Source: Bacillota bacterium
Lineage (GTDB): Bacteria; Bacillota; UBA4882; UBA8346
DNA: 64,000 bases
NCBI GenBank assembly: GCA_023417475.1
Contig: JAEZFP010000028.1
Location: forward strand, 48,957-112,956
Reading direction: 5' to 3'
This document shows, in pieces, positions 8,681-17,213 of this stretch (position 1 is its first letter; the number at the start of each line of letters is the position of its first letter). The translations under genes and the position numbers were made by a program. The notes under the pieces were generated by a model. The model saw only the letters and a list, made by a program, of their open reading frames with translations, made no database searches and was not told the DNA's origin.

Positions 8681-10291
8681 ATGCTCCGGGTTTTAGTGGT
8701 CGATGACGAACAGTTAATGCTCGAGGCGGTCTGTAAAATCCTGACGCCCGAAACCGCGGTGGAACTGGCCACGGCGCGCACGGGCCGGGAAGCCATCGAA
8801 CTGGCGGAACGGTTCCGCCCCGATCTGGTGATGATGGATATCAAGATGCCGGGGATCAACGGCCTGGAAGCCTTGGCGGAGATTCGCCGTTTCAACTCCC
8901 AGGCGGTTTTGGTGATCCTGTCGGCCTACGAAAACTTCAGTTACGCCCAGGACGCGATCCGGCTGGACGTCTTCGATTATCTTTTGAAACCGGTCAACAA
9001 AACCCGGATCCTGGAGACCATTCGCAAGGTCCAGGCCCATCTGGAGCAGCAACGCGCCGCGCGCCAGGAGGAACTGGCCCTGCGCGAACGGTACCAAAAA
9101 CTGCTGCCGTTGATTGAAAACGAGTTTCTCCACGCGTTGCAGAGCGGGATCGACCGGGTCGCCCTCGCCGAATATCAGGATTTGTTGGGGATCGAATTTG
9201 CGGCCGGCTGTTTTATGGCCGTCCTGTACGACGAGGCCCGTTCCGGCGCCGACGATATGGAGCAGAAATACCGCCTGCGCGCCAAATTAATCGAATTGGC
9301 CGACGGCATCCGTCATCTCTTCCCGTGTCTGGTCGGGCCGGTCAAGATTAACCCGATCACCGTTTTCGTGCCGTTAAGCCGGACCGATCTCACCCCGGCG
9401 GAGTTAGAGACCCATTACGCAATGCGGATTATGGAGTATTTTCAACAAAACCACGGCATTCGCTGCGCCCGGATCGGCATCGGCAATATTTACGAGCATC
9501 CCGGCAGCCTCGGCCGCTCGTTTCAGGAAGCGATCCTGGCGCTGAATTACGCCACCGGGCAACCGGTCTGTTTTTACCAAAACTACCGGGACCTGACCGC
9601 CGCCGGCGGGGAGACGGAACTCCGGGAGCAGACCCAAGCGATTGTCGAGGCCGTCCGGTTTGGCCACCTGTACCGGGTGGAGACGCTTCTCAACCGGCTG
9701 ACGGTCCGTTACACCGGGGCCGCCGTCACCGACCGCAATTTATTCCTCTGTGAAATGCTCGAGCTATTGCTCGCCGCGTACCGGGTGGTCCGCGAGCACA
9801 CCCGCGCCAGCGTCGGTTATCCCAATCCGGTCCAACTGTTGCCGGCTTTCGGCGAATACTGCGATGTCGCGGCGGTGCTGGAGCATGTTTCCCGGCAGAT
9901 TCTCTCATTGACGGAAGCGATCAAAAGCGGCCGCGCGCAGCAGGTCAACACGGTGATTTTGCAAGCCAAGCAACAGATCGATCAGCTTTACCAAGAAGAT
10001 CTTAGTTTGGACGACCTGGCGCAAGCCGTCGCGGTCAGCCCCTTTTATCTCAGCCGCCTCTTCCGGGAGGAGTTGGGCGTCAGTTTTACGGAGTATGTCA
10101 CCAAATTGCGCTTGGAAAAAGCCCTCAACTTATTGGCGGACGGACTGTCGGTCAAAGAGTGTTGTTTCGCGGTCGGCTATAACGACCCCAATTATTTCTC
10201 GCGGATCTTCCGAAAGCACTATCACGTCTCTCCCACCGAATACCGGGACGATCTGCTCCGCCGGAAGGAGCCGTTGAATTTCAATGAATAA
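8681..10291 (+). CDS. YesN-type response regulator with AraC DNA-binding domain
   Basis: 536 residues with AGAAGGTG before ATG. Receiver domain 1-120 has the acidic pair Asp8/Asp9, phosphorylation site Asp53 (MMDIKMPG) and Lys103 (YLLKPVNK). A ~300-residue central region of the YesN type precedes two AraC helix-turn-helix units at about 430-530 (LSLDDLAQAVAVSPFYLSRLFREELG; YNDPNYFSRIFRKHYHVSPTEYR). It should activate xylose-uptake genes when phosphorylated by the upstream kinase. Its last codons overlap the next start (ATGAATAA), so the lipoprotein gene is in the same operon. Confidence 0.9.
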   Translation: MLRVLVVDDEQLMLEAVCKILTPETAVELATARTGREAIELAERFRPDLVMMDIKMPGINGLEALAEIRRFNSQAVLVILSAYENFSYAQDAIRLDVFDYLLKPVNKTRILETIRKVQAHLEQQRAARQEELALRERYQKLLPLIENEFLHALQSGIDRVALAEYQDLLGIEFAAGCFMAVLYDEARSGADDMEQKYRLRAKLIELADGIRHLFPCLVGPVKINPITVFVPLSRTDLTPAELETHYAMRIMEYFQQNHGIRCARIGIGNIYEHPGSLGRSFQEAILALNYATGQPVCFYQNYRDLTAAGGETELREQTQAIVEAVRFGHLYRVETLLNRLTVRYTGAAVTDRNLFLCEMLELLLAAYRVVREHTRASVGYPNPVQLLPAFGEYCDVAAVLEHVSRQILSLTEAIKSGRAQQVNTVILQAKQQIDQLYQEDLSLDDLAQAVAVSPFYLSRLFREELGVSFTEYVTKLRLEKALNLLADGLSVKECCFAVGYNDPNYFSRIFRKHYHVSPTEYRDDLLRRKEPLNFNE

Positions 10292-11345
10292 ACGTCTGTG
10301 CCAATTGTTTTTGCTCGCGGCCTGTTGCCTCGCCTTCGCCAGCGGTTGTTCGTGGTGGCAGGCGCTAACCGGCGGACGGCTGAAAGGGTATCGTCCCGTC
10401 CGGATCGGTTTGGCCATGGCGACGCTCCAAGAGGAACGCTGGCGGCGCGACCGCGACGATTTCGCCATGCGCGCCAAGCAACTCGGCGCGGAGCTGATCG
10501 TCCAAAACGCCAACAACGACCAGCAGGAACAGTACCAACAAGTCGAATATTTGCTCAGCCGCAAAATCGACGTGTTGGTGATTGTGCCGCACGATCTGAA
10601 CCAAGCGGCGGCCTCCGCCGAACTGGCCCGGCGCGCCGGCGTGAAGGTGCTCTCCTATGACCGCCTGATTCGCAACGCCCGTCTCGATCTGTACATCTCG
10701 TTCGACAATGTCAAAGTGGGTGAATTGATGGCCGAGTATCTGGTCAACCGGGTTCCCGACGGCAACTACGTGATTATCAACGGCGCGCCGACCGATAATA
10801 ACTGCTACATGTTTAACCAGGGTTACAAAAACGTCCTGGCCAACCCGATCCGCGAGAAACGGATCAAGATCGTCTTTGAGGCCTGGGCCGACGACTGGAA
10901 GCCCGAAATCGCCTATCAATATATGCAAAGCCTCTTGACTCAAGGCAAAAAATTCAATGCCGTCATCGCCGCCAACGACAGCTTGGCCAGCGCCGTCATT
11001 GAAGCGCTCTCCGAGTGGCGGTTGGCGGGCCGGATCGCCGTCGCCGGGCATGACGCCGACCTCTCCGGCTGCCAACGGATTGTCGAGGGCACCCAACTGA
11101 TAACCGTCTATAAGCCCATTCGCAAACTGGCTTACCGCGCCGCCGACCTCGCCGTCGCCTGCGCCACCGGCAAACCGTTTAAAACCAATCACGCCCCGAC
11201 CTTCAACGGCAAACATTTTGTCCCGTCCGAGATCATTACCCCCCTACCCATCGACAAGGACAACATGGATCTGGTGATCCAAGACGGCTTCCACCGCCAG
11301 GACGAAATTTACGTAAACCTGCCGACCCCGCGAAGGTTTCGGTGA
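10284..11345 (+). CDS. Xylose-binding lipoprotein, XylF paralogue
   Basis: 353 residues with a type II signal peptide and lipobox ASGC (Cys22). The mature domain is a type I binding protein nearly collinear with XylF at 11911: both share IGL-M-TL-EERW, YDRLI, LDLYISFDN, GAPTDNN-YMF, and CQRIVEGTQ. The sequences clearly arose by duplication. It is coupled to the regulator gene by an 8-bp overlap rather than to the permease. It may deliver xylose to the sensor or be an alternative transport receptor; the sequence cannot decide. No clear terminator follows. Confidence 0.85.
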   Translation: MNKRLCQLFLLAACCLAFASGCSWWQALTGGRLKGYRPVRIGLAMATLQEERWRRDRDDFAMRAKQLGAELIVQNANNDQQEQYQQVEYLLSRKIDVLVIVPHDLNQAAASAELARRAGVKVLSYDRLIRNARLDLYISFDNVKVGELMAEYLVNRVPDGNYVIINGAPTDNNCYMFNQGYKNVLANPIREKRIKIVFEAWADDWKPEIAYQYMQSLLTQGKKFNAVIAANDSLASAVIEALSEWRLAGRIAVAGHDADLSGCQRIVEGTQLITVYKPIRKLAYRAADLAVACATGKPFKTNHAPTFNGKHFVPSEIITPLPIDKDNMDLVIQDGFHRQDEIYVNLPTPRRFR

Positions 11346-11360
11346 AAACCAGATCCATTG

Positions 11361-11390
11361 CCCTTTAAAAGGGTAACCACCATCCTTGGT
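11361..11390. repeat. Short dispersed repeat CCCTTTAAAAGGGTAACCAC
   Basis: The near-palindrome CCCTTTAAAAGGG followed by TAACCACCAT recurs at 19302-19325. In both places it lies ~100-150 bp upstream of a TTGCCG palindromic element, so it may be part of a larger mobile unit. The 565-bp gap 11346-11910 otherwise holds that element and the control region of xylF. Confidence 0.5.
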
Positions 11391-11499
11391 CGCCTATTTG
11401 ACCAGTTACAAATCTAACCTCCGAACCCTAGCCCCATCATCAGTCACTCGCCCGGAACGATCGGCCTAACCTTCACCATAATTGAGGCCGAGGGGCACC

Positions 11500-11668
11500 T
11501 TGCCGGATTGCTTGTCTTCTTGAGTAGGCATTCGCGTCGTCAAACGGGGAGCAGTACAAGGAGCGCCCGAACGAGGACTGGAAGCGTACTGGATGTACGC
11601 TGAAGCCCGGAGTGACCAAGCGACGCAGTAATGCGCCCCGTTTCACGGCGCAACAAGCAATCCGGCAA
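11500..11668. repeat. TTGCCG palindromic dispersed element, copy A
   Basis: Outer 15-bp inverted arms (11500-11514 and 11654-11668: TTGCCGGATTGCTTG and its complement) and inner complementary segments (GTCAAACGGGG with CCCCGTTTCAC) enclose a core with hairpin GCGTACtggatGTACGC. The core GAGGACTGGAAGCGTACT is shared with copy B at 19455, and related segments occur in copies C and D. No reading frame for a transposase. Confidence 0.7.
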
Positions 11669-11762
11669 AGCCTTCCCCCTTCCCAACCCATACCTCCAAC
11701 CCCCATTCTCGACTCCACTAGCACATCCTCGACCGCAAAAAAATCCTACCCGGCGCCAATGT

Positions 11763-11796
11763 TACAAATTTGTATCCAACCGATCACAAATATTTG
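11763..11796. promoter_or_regulatory. Paired palindromes upstream of xylF (candidate operator)
   Basis: Perfect 12-bp palindrome TACAAATTTGTA (11763-11774) and 10-bp palindrome CAAATATTTG (11787-11796) have centres 23 bp apart, ~115 bp before the xylF start. They could bind the YesN-type activator or XylR. No convincing -35/-10 pair is visible close by. Function is inference. Confidence 0.4.
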
Positions 11797-11910
11797 ACCG
11801 ACCATGACAACACCCTCCAGGGACGAAAACCCCCGCCCGTGATACGATGGAATCATGCGCCGGCCACTCGCGCCGGTCCAAAATCCGAAACCCATAGAGG
11901 AGGAGTCGTG

Positions 11911-12939
11911 GTGAAAAAACTATTTGTACTCGGTTTGCTGTGCCTGATCGCCGTTTCCAGCGTTGCTTTCGCCGCCCCGAAAATTAAGATCGGTCTCTCG
12001 ATGGACACCCTGAAAGAGGAACGTTGGCAAAAAGACCGGGATATCTTCATCGCCGAAGCCAAAAAACTCGGCGCCGAAGTATTGGTCCAATCGGCCAATG
12101 GCGATGACGCCCTTCAGGTCTCCCAATCCGAGAACCTGCTTTCCCAAGGCGTCAACGTGCTCGTCGTGATCCCGCACAACGCCGAAGCCTGCGCCACCAT
12201 CGTGGAATCGGCCAAAAAATCCAAAGTTCCGGTCATCGCTTATGACCGCCTGATCAAAAATTGCAACCTCGACCTTTACATCTCGTTTGACAATGAAAAG
12301 GTCGGGTTCCTCCAAGCCAGTTACATCACCAAGTTAAAACCGACCGGAACCTATGTCTACATCGGCGGCGCGCCGACCGACAACAACGCCTACATGTTTA
12401 AAGCGGGCGCCATGAAAGTGCTTGATCCGCTGGTCAAAGCCGGCAAGATCAAAATCGCTTACGACCAGTTCTCCAACGACTGGAAACCGGAAGTGGCCCA
12501 AAGCAACATGGAAAACGCGCTGACCAAGTTGAACAACAAAGTGGACGCGGTAGTCGCCGCCAATGACGGCACCGCCGGCGGCGTAATCCAAGCGTTAATG
12601 GAACAAAAACTCGCCGGAAAAGTTCCCGTATCCGGTCAGGACGCCGATTTGGCCGCCTGCCAACGGATTGTCGAAGGCACCCAGTCCATGACCGTTTATA
12701 AACCGATCAAAGTGATCGCCGTCGCTTCGGCCCAAGCCGCAGTCGCCTTGGCGCAAGGGAAAAAAGTCAAAGCCGGCAAAACCGTGAACAACGGCAAGAT
12801 TAATGTTCCGTTCCAAGCGTTGGAGCCGATCTCGGTCAACAAGGCCAACATGTATCAAGTCATCGTCAAAGACGGCTTCCACAAACTCGAAGATATCTAC
12901 CGCAACATTCCGAAACAAAATTGGCCGGCCCAGAAATAA
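11911..12939 (+). CDS. xylF: D-xylose ABC transporter, substrate-binding protein
   Basis: 342 residues from GTG 11911. AGAGGAGGAG lies just upstream; the adjacent GTG at 11908 is also possible, and an ATG far upstream at 11770 has no ribosome site and would spoil the signal peptide. The N-terminus KKLFVLGLLCLIAVSSVAFA is a type I signal peptide cleaved after AFA. The mature protein is a type I periplasmic-binding fold with the XylF signatures YDRLI, NLDLYISFDN and GAPTDNNAYMF. It captures D-xylose outside the membrane and hands it to XylH. First gene of the transport operon; a stable hairpin separates it from xylG. Confidence 0.92.
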   Translation: MKKLFVLGLLCLIAVSSVAFAAPKIKIGLSMDTLKEERWQKDRDIFIAEAKKLGAEVLVQSANGDDALQVSQSENLLSQGVNVLVVIPHNAEACATIVESAKKSKVPVIAYDRLIKNCNLDLYISFDNEKVGFLQASYITKLKPTGTYVYIGGAPTDNNAYMFKAGAMKVLDPLVKAGKIKIAYDQFSNDWKPEVAQSNMENALTKLNNKVDAVVAANDGTAGGVIQALMEQKLAGKVPVSGQDADLAACQRIVEGTQSMTVYKPIKVIAVASAQAAVALAQGKKVKAGKTVNNGKINVPFQALEPISVNKANMYQVIVKDGFHKLEDIYRNIPKQNWPAQK

Positions 12940-12953
12940 CCGGCGTGACGCGG

Positions 12954-12977
12954 GAAGAGGGAGCAACCTCCCTCTTC
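12954..12977 (+). promoter_or_regulatory. Intercistronic hairpin between xylF and xylG
   Basis: A perfect 10-bp stem (12954-12963/12968-12977) with CAAC tetraloop and no T-tract. Such hairpins commonly protect the 3' end of binding-protein mRNA and let XylF be made in excess over the membrane parts. Confidence 0.6.
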
Positions 12978-13034
12978 TCCTATATTCAAGCGGTCAACAT
13001 CGCCAAAAGCAATCCCTAGAGAGGAGGAACCCTG

Positions 13035-14552
13035 GTGGAGCAGTATGTTTTGGAAATGCGCCAGATCACCAAAGATTTTCCAGGGGTGCGCGCCCTCAAA
13101 AACGTCAGCTTTCAAGTGACACCCGGCGAGATTCACGCCCTCTGCGGCGAAAATGGCGCCGGCAAGTCCACTTTAATGAAGATTCTCAGCGGCGTTTATC
13201 CGTACGGGACCTATAGCGGGGAAATTTTGATCAACGGAGCGCCCCAATGCTTTCATACCATTAAAGACTCCGAAGCGGCCGGAGTGGCCATCATCAACCA
13301 GGAACTATCGGTCATTAAACAATTAAACATCGGCGAAAACATTTTCCTCGGCAACGAGCCGCAGCGCTACGGAGTCATTGATTGGCCCAAACTTTACTTC
13401 GAAACCGCCAAATGGCTCAATGAGGTCGGTTTAAAACTGGGTCCCGAGACCAAAGTCGCCAATCTCGGCGTCGGCCAGCAACAACTGGTGGAGATCGCCA
13501 AGGCCCTCTCCAAACAGGCCCGGATCCTGATCCTCGACGAACCGACCGCCGCCTTGACCGAAAACGAAGTGGAAACACTGATGGGAATCCTGCGCCGGTT
13601 GCGCGCAAGCGGCGTAACCTGCATTTACATATCGCATAAAATCGCGGAGATCTTTGAGATCGCCGACACCATCACCATCCTCCGGGACGGCGCGGCCATT
13701 GTCACCAAACCGGTGGCGCACACCTCCGAAAACGAGATCATCGCCACCATGGTCGGCCGGGAGCTCTCGGACCGTTTTCCCCGGATCGAACATCAATGCG
13801 GGGACGTGGTGTTGGAGGTCCGCGACTTCCAAGTCTTTGATCCCGACAATCCCCAACGGCAGCTCGTCTACGACGCGGCCTTTACCGTCCGGCGCGGCGA
13901 GATTTTGGGCATTGCCGGCCTGATGGGCGCCGGCCGCACCGAGTTGGTCAGCAGCCTCTTCGGCGGATTCCCGGGGCGGCATCACGGCCGGGTGACCATC
14001 AACGGGCAACCGGTCACGATCCAGTCGCCGGGGGACGCCATCGCCCATGGTTTGGCTTTGGTCACCGAGGACCGGAAACGCCTGGGATTGGTGCTGGAGC
14101 AAGATGTGAAAAAAAACCTCACCTTGGCCTGTTTGGATGAACTCTGCACCCATCAGATGATCAACTTCAACGAGGAGATCAAGCAGAGTCAGGCGCAGGC
14201 GGCCGCGCTCAAGATCAAAACGCCGACCCTGGAGACCCGGGTCAACAACCTAAGCGGCGGCAACCAGCAAAAAGTGGTTCTCGGCAAATGGCTGCTGACC
14301 CAACCGCAGATCCTGATCCTCGACGAACCGACCCGCGGCATCGACGTCGGCGCCAAGTTTGAGATCTACAATATTATGAATACCCTGAAATCCAACGGCG
14401 TTGCGATTATCATGGTCTCTTCAGAGCTTCCGGAGATTCTCGGAATGAGCGACCGGATCCTGGTCATGCATGAAGGGCGGATTCGCGGCGAATTTTCATA
14501 CCAAGAGGCCGATCAGGAGAAGATCATGATGGCCGCGACAGGAGGGAATTAA
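13035..14552 (+). CDS. xylG: D-xylose ABC transporter, ATP-binding protein
   Basis: 505 residues starting at GTG 13035, with GAGGAGG 7 bases upstream. It has two fused ABC domains, as in RbsA/XylG/MglA proteins. The first has Walker A GENGAGKST, signature LGVGQQQLVEIAKAL and Walker B ILILDEPTAAL. The second has a degenerate Walker A (GLMGAGRTE), signature LSGGNQQKVVLGKWL and Walker B ILILDEPTRGIDVG. The degenerate second P-loop is normal for the family. It powers xylose import on the cytoplasmic side of XylH. The stop is directly followed by the xylH start. Confidence 0.94.
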   Translation: MEQYVLEMRQITKDFPGVRALKNVSFQVTPGEIHALCGENGAGKSTLMKILSGVYPYGTYSGEILINGAPQCFHTIKDSEAAGVAIINQELSVIKQLNIGENIFLGNEPQRYGVIDWPKLYFETAKWLNEVGLKLGPETKVANLGVGQQQLVEIAKALSKQARILILDEPTAALTENEVETLMGILRRLRASGVTCIYISHKIAEIFEIADTITILRDGAAIVTKPVAHTSENEIIATMVGRELSDRFPRIEHQCGDVVLEVRDFQVFDPDNPQRQLVYDAAFTVRRGEILGIAGLMGAGRTELVSSLFGGFPGRHHGRVTINGQPVTIQSPGDAIAHGLALVTEDRKRLGLVLEQDVKKNLTLACLDELCTHQMINFNEEIKQSQAQAAALKIKTPTLETRVNNLSGGNQQKVVLGKWLLTQPQILILDEPTRGIDVGAKFEIYNIMNTLKSNGVAIIMVSSELPEILGMSDRILVMHEGRIRGEFSYQEADQEKIMMAATGGN

Positions 14553-15722
14553 ATGACCATCCACAGCGAAACCCCGCTTGCGCCGGAACAAAGCCTTTGG
14601 CGGCGGTTGTCCCTGAAATTCGACATTCGTTCTTATACTATGATCATTGCTTTGGCGGCGATCTGGATCATCTTTTCAATCCTGACCGAAGGCCAGTTTC
14701 TCACCCCCCGGAACATCTCCAACCTGTCGCGCCAGATGTCGATCACGGCGGTGCTGGCCATCGGAATGGTGATGGTGATCGTGGCGACGCATATCGACCT
14801 GTCGGTCGGCGCCATCCTCGGGTTGACCGGAGGGATCGCCGCCGTGTTGCAGGTCTGGTTCCATTGGGATACCCCGTGGGCGATCGCGGTCGCGTTGGGT
14901 TTGGGCGCGCTGATCGGCGCTTGGCACGGCTATTGGGTCGCTTACCAGAAGGTGCCGGCGTTCATCGTCACCCTGGCCGGCTACATGGCCTATCGCGGCA
15001 TCCTGCTGGGTGTGCTCAAAGGGCTGACGGTCGCGCCGATGTTCCCCAGCTTTAAAATCATCTCCAGCGGTTACCTGGACCTGGCGCCGGGGGTCGGGCT
15101 GACCGTCATCTCGATCGTCGCCCTGATCTACGGGAGATTTAACGCCCGGGCCGCCAAGGTCCGTTACGGCTTTGAAGTCAAACCGCTCCTGCTCGAGCTG
15201 GTCCTGACCGTTCTTTATTGCGGCCTGATCGTGGCCGGCGTCTTTTGGCTGTATCAATACGAGGGGATTCCCTTCCCCGTGATTCTGGTGCTGATTTTAA
15301 CCTTGATCTTCGCCTTTATCACCAATAACACCAAGTTCGGCCGGCAGGTCTACGCCATGGGCGGCAACGCCGAAGCGGCCCGCCTCTCCGGGATCAACGT
15401 CCGCCGCCGAACCATGGTGGTCTTTGTCCTGGCCGGCTTACTGTCATCAGTCGCCGGAATCCTGACCACCGCCCGCTTGAACGCCGCCACCATCACCGCC
15501 GGCCAAGGCGCCGAACTCGACGCCATCGCTTCCTGCGTCATCGGCGGGACCAGTCTGATGGGCGGGGTCGGCAGCATTCCCGGCGCCATCTTGGGCGCCC
15601 TGGTCATGGCCAGTCTGGACAATGGCATGTCGATGATGAACACTGAAGCGTTTTGGCAGTATATTACCAAAGGTTTTATCCTGTTGCTGGCGGTCTGGGT
15701 CGATATTAAGACCAAAAAATAA
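14553..15722 (+). CDS. xylH: D-xylose ABC transporter, permease
   Basis: 389 residues with AGGAGGG ending 6 bases before ATG, which abuts the xylG stop. About ten hydrophobic segments; the family signatures GMVMVIVATHIDLSVGA (near 70) and GGNAEAARLSGINVRR (near 270) identify a BPD_transp_2 permease of the RbsC/XylH group. It is longer than RbsC (~320) and matches XylH (~390) because of the extra middle segment. Forms the membrane channel for XylF-bound xylose. Last gene of xylFGH. Confidence 0.94.
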   Translation: MTIHSETPLAPEQSLWRRLSLKFDIRSYTMIIALAAIWIIFSILTEGQFLTPRNISNLSRQMSITAVLAIGMVMVIVATHIDLSVGAILGLTGGIAAVLQVWFHWDTPWAIAVALGLGALIGAWHGYWVAYQKVPAFIVTLAGYMAYRGILLGVLKGLTVAPMFPSFKIISSGYLDLAPGVGLTVISIVALIYGRFNARAAKVRYGFEVKPLLLELVLTVLYCGLIVAGVFWLYQYEGIPFPVILVLILTLIFAFITNNTKFGRQVYAMGGNAEAARLSGINVRRRTMVVFVLAGLLSSVAGILTTARLNAATITAGQGAELDAIASCVIGGTSLMGGVGSIPGAILGALVMASLDNGMSMMNTEAFWQYITKGFILLLAVWVDIKTKK

Positions 15723-15766
15723 CCCCCGACCGTCGCCCGACGCTAAATAGGCAGTCCTACCTCCCA

Positions 15767-15992
15767 TTCCGGTACCGGAATCTTCTTCCCGGGTACTTGG
15801 AAATTGGCTACCGGTTCCTGAATTTCCGATTCGGGTTCCCGGATCCGGTTTCGAAGAACCGGGGAGCGGTTTTCCGGTACCGGAATTCTATTCCGGGGCG
15901 CTCTAATCCGCTTCCGAGGTTCCGGAATGCCCCTCCGGGGTTCTTGTTTGCTCCTCCGGGATTCCGGAATTCCCCGCCCCGGTCGTTTGATT
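15767..15992. repeat. 21-bp-period TTCCGG intergenic array, copy 2
   Basis: Units of TTCCGGnnCCGGAA recur at steps of 19-21 bp (for example 15872, 15891, 15912, 15933, 15954) and the array ends in TTCCCCGCCCCGGTCGTTT, the same end as copy 1. It fills the gap between xylH and the convergent phosphatase gene. Confidence 0.7.
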
Positions 15993-16013
15993 GGGTTTGC
16001 GAGACTTTGGCAA

Positions 16014-16044
16014 ACAAAAAACCTCAGGAACATTTCCTGAGGTT
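16014..16044 (-). terminator. Terminator of the HAD phosphatase gene
   Basis: An 11-bp stem (16020-16030/16034-16044) with an A-run at 16014-16020, which reads as a U-tract on the minus strand. It may also stop xylH read-through. Confidence 0.8.
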
Positions 16045-16065
16045 TACGCTGTAAAGAAAGCCAAT

Positions 16066-16848
16066 TTACGGCTCAAGCTCCGCCACCGACTCGACGATCC
16101 GGCTCGGGCGGTAGGGGAATTTCAGCACGCCTTTGCGGGAGGTGAGACCGCTTAAGACCAGGATGGTCTCAAGGCCGGACTCCAGACCCACTTTGACGTC
16201 GGTCTCCATCCGGTCGCCGATCATCACGGCGTTTTCCGAGTGTTCGTCCAAATAACGCAGGGCCAGTCGCATCACCAGCGGATTGGGTTTGCCGACGAAA
16301 TACGGGGAGTAGCCGGTGGCCTTCTCCAACAGCGCCGCGACCGCGCCGCACGCCGGGACGTTAAAGTCTTCGCCGGGCGCCGCCGGGTCGGGATTGGTGG
16401 CGATGAAAGGAATCCCTTGCTGAAGCAGTTGCGAAGCCCGGATGATCTTGTCGTAGGAGTAGGAATCGGTCTCGCCGAGCACCATAAAGTCGGGATTGTA
16501 ATCGGTCAGCTTATAACCCTCTTCGTTCAAGGCTTGGTATAACCCGGTTCCGCCAAGCACAAAGGCGGATCCCGACGGTTTTTGCGCCTTTAAAAACTTC
16601 GCCGTCGCCATCGCGCTGCTAAAAAAATGTTCGGCGCTGACCGGCACCCCAATGCTTTGCAACCGGTGTTGCAAGTCTTGCTGGGTATAGCGGGAGTTGT
16701 TGGTCAGGACCAAAAATTTGTGACCGCCGTCAATCAACCGCTGGATAAACTCCTTGGCGCCCGGAATCGGCCGGTCGCCCTGGACCAATACGCCGTCCAT
16801 ATCGATTAAATAACTCTTTTTTTTGATGGATTGTTTCGTTTCGCTCAT
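16066..16848 (-). CDS. HAD-IIA family hydrolase (NagD-like sugar/nucleotide phosphatase)
   Basis: 260 residues. The catalytic loop is IDMDGVLVQGDRPIPGA with nucleophile Asp and general acid Asp two residues on. LVLTNNSRYT is motif II, FVGKPNP carries the motif III lysine, and MIGDRMETDV is motif IV. The C2a cap between motifs fits the NagD/AraL/phosphoglycolate phosphatase branch. It acts in the cytoplasm on a small phosphorylated metabolite. Being next to xylose genes, a role in clearing phosphosugars is possible (AraL-like), but it is convergent with them and not in the operon. Substrate unknown. Confidence 0.82.
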   Translation of the reverse strand: MSETKQSIKKKSYLIDMDGVLVQGDRPIPGAKEFIQRLIDGGHKFLVLTNNSRYTQQDLQHRLQSIGVPVSAEHFFSSAMATAKFLKAQKPSGSAFVLGGTGLYQALNEEGYKLTDYNPDFMVLGETDSYSYDKIIRASQLLQQGIPFIATNPDPAAPGEDFNVPACGAVAALLEKATGYSPYFVGKPNPLVMRLALRYLDEHSENAVMIGDRMETDVKVGLESGLETILVLSGLTSRKGVLKFPYRPSRIVESVAELEP

Positions 16849-17117
16849 TGTTTAGGGAACCCCCGTATTTCTATTTTATTTTCAAAATTGAATTTACCGA
16901 ATTAAACGGAACCGGCCTCGCGGCTCACGTCATTGATATCGTCCTATTATTCGCGGTTTGACCGGAATATTCCTGCCTTTCACTAGCGGCAGGTCCGGCG
17001 GATATTCCCGTTTTTCAGCCCGCAGCCTTTGCGGTTTACTTTATCATACCATGGGATAATTAAAACCAGGCGACAACCAGGTTAATGAGAGGAAAAAAAT
17101 TCAATTTCCAAAAACGC

Positions 17118-17147
17118 TTGACACCGAACGTCAGTTTGGTCTATGTT
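17118..17147 (+). promoter_or_regulatory. Sigma-A type promoter of the ParE-like gene
   Basis: TTGACA (17118-17123), 18-bp spacer, TATGTT (17142-17147). It lies ~67 bp upstream of the start. The 365-bp gap 16849-17213 holds nothing else recognisable. Confidence 0.6.
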
Positions 17148-17213
17148 TAAAGCGAGAAGTATTGTAGAATAGTTACGATTGATTTGGAAAATTAACGGAG
17201 CGAGGTGCGACGG

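Noticed and set aside
11770..11910. N-terminal extension of XylF starting at ATG 11770
   Set aside because: No ribosome site there; it would bury the signal peptide and overlap the candidate control region.
15743..16033. A Pro/Arg-rich minus-strand frame resembling another at 5709-6017
   Set aside because: The resemblance follows from shared 21-bp DNA repeats. The other two arrays are open in different frames, so protein-level conservation is not supported.
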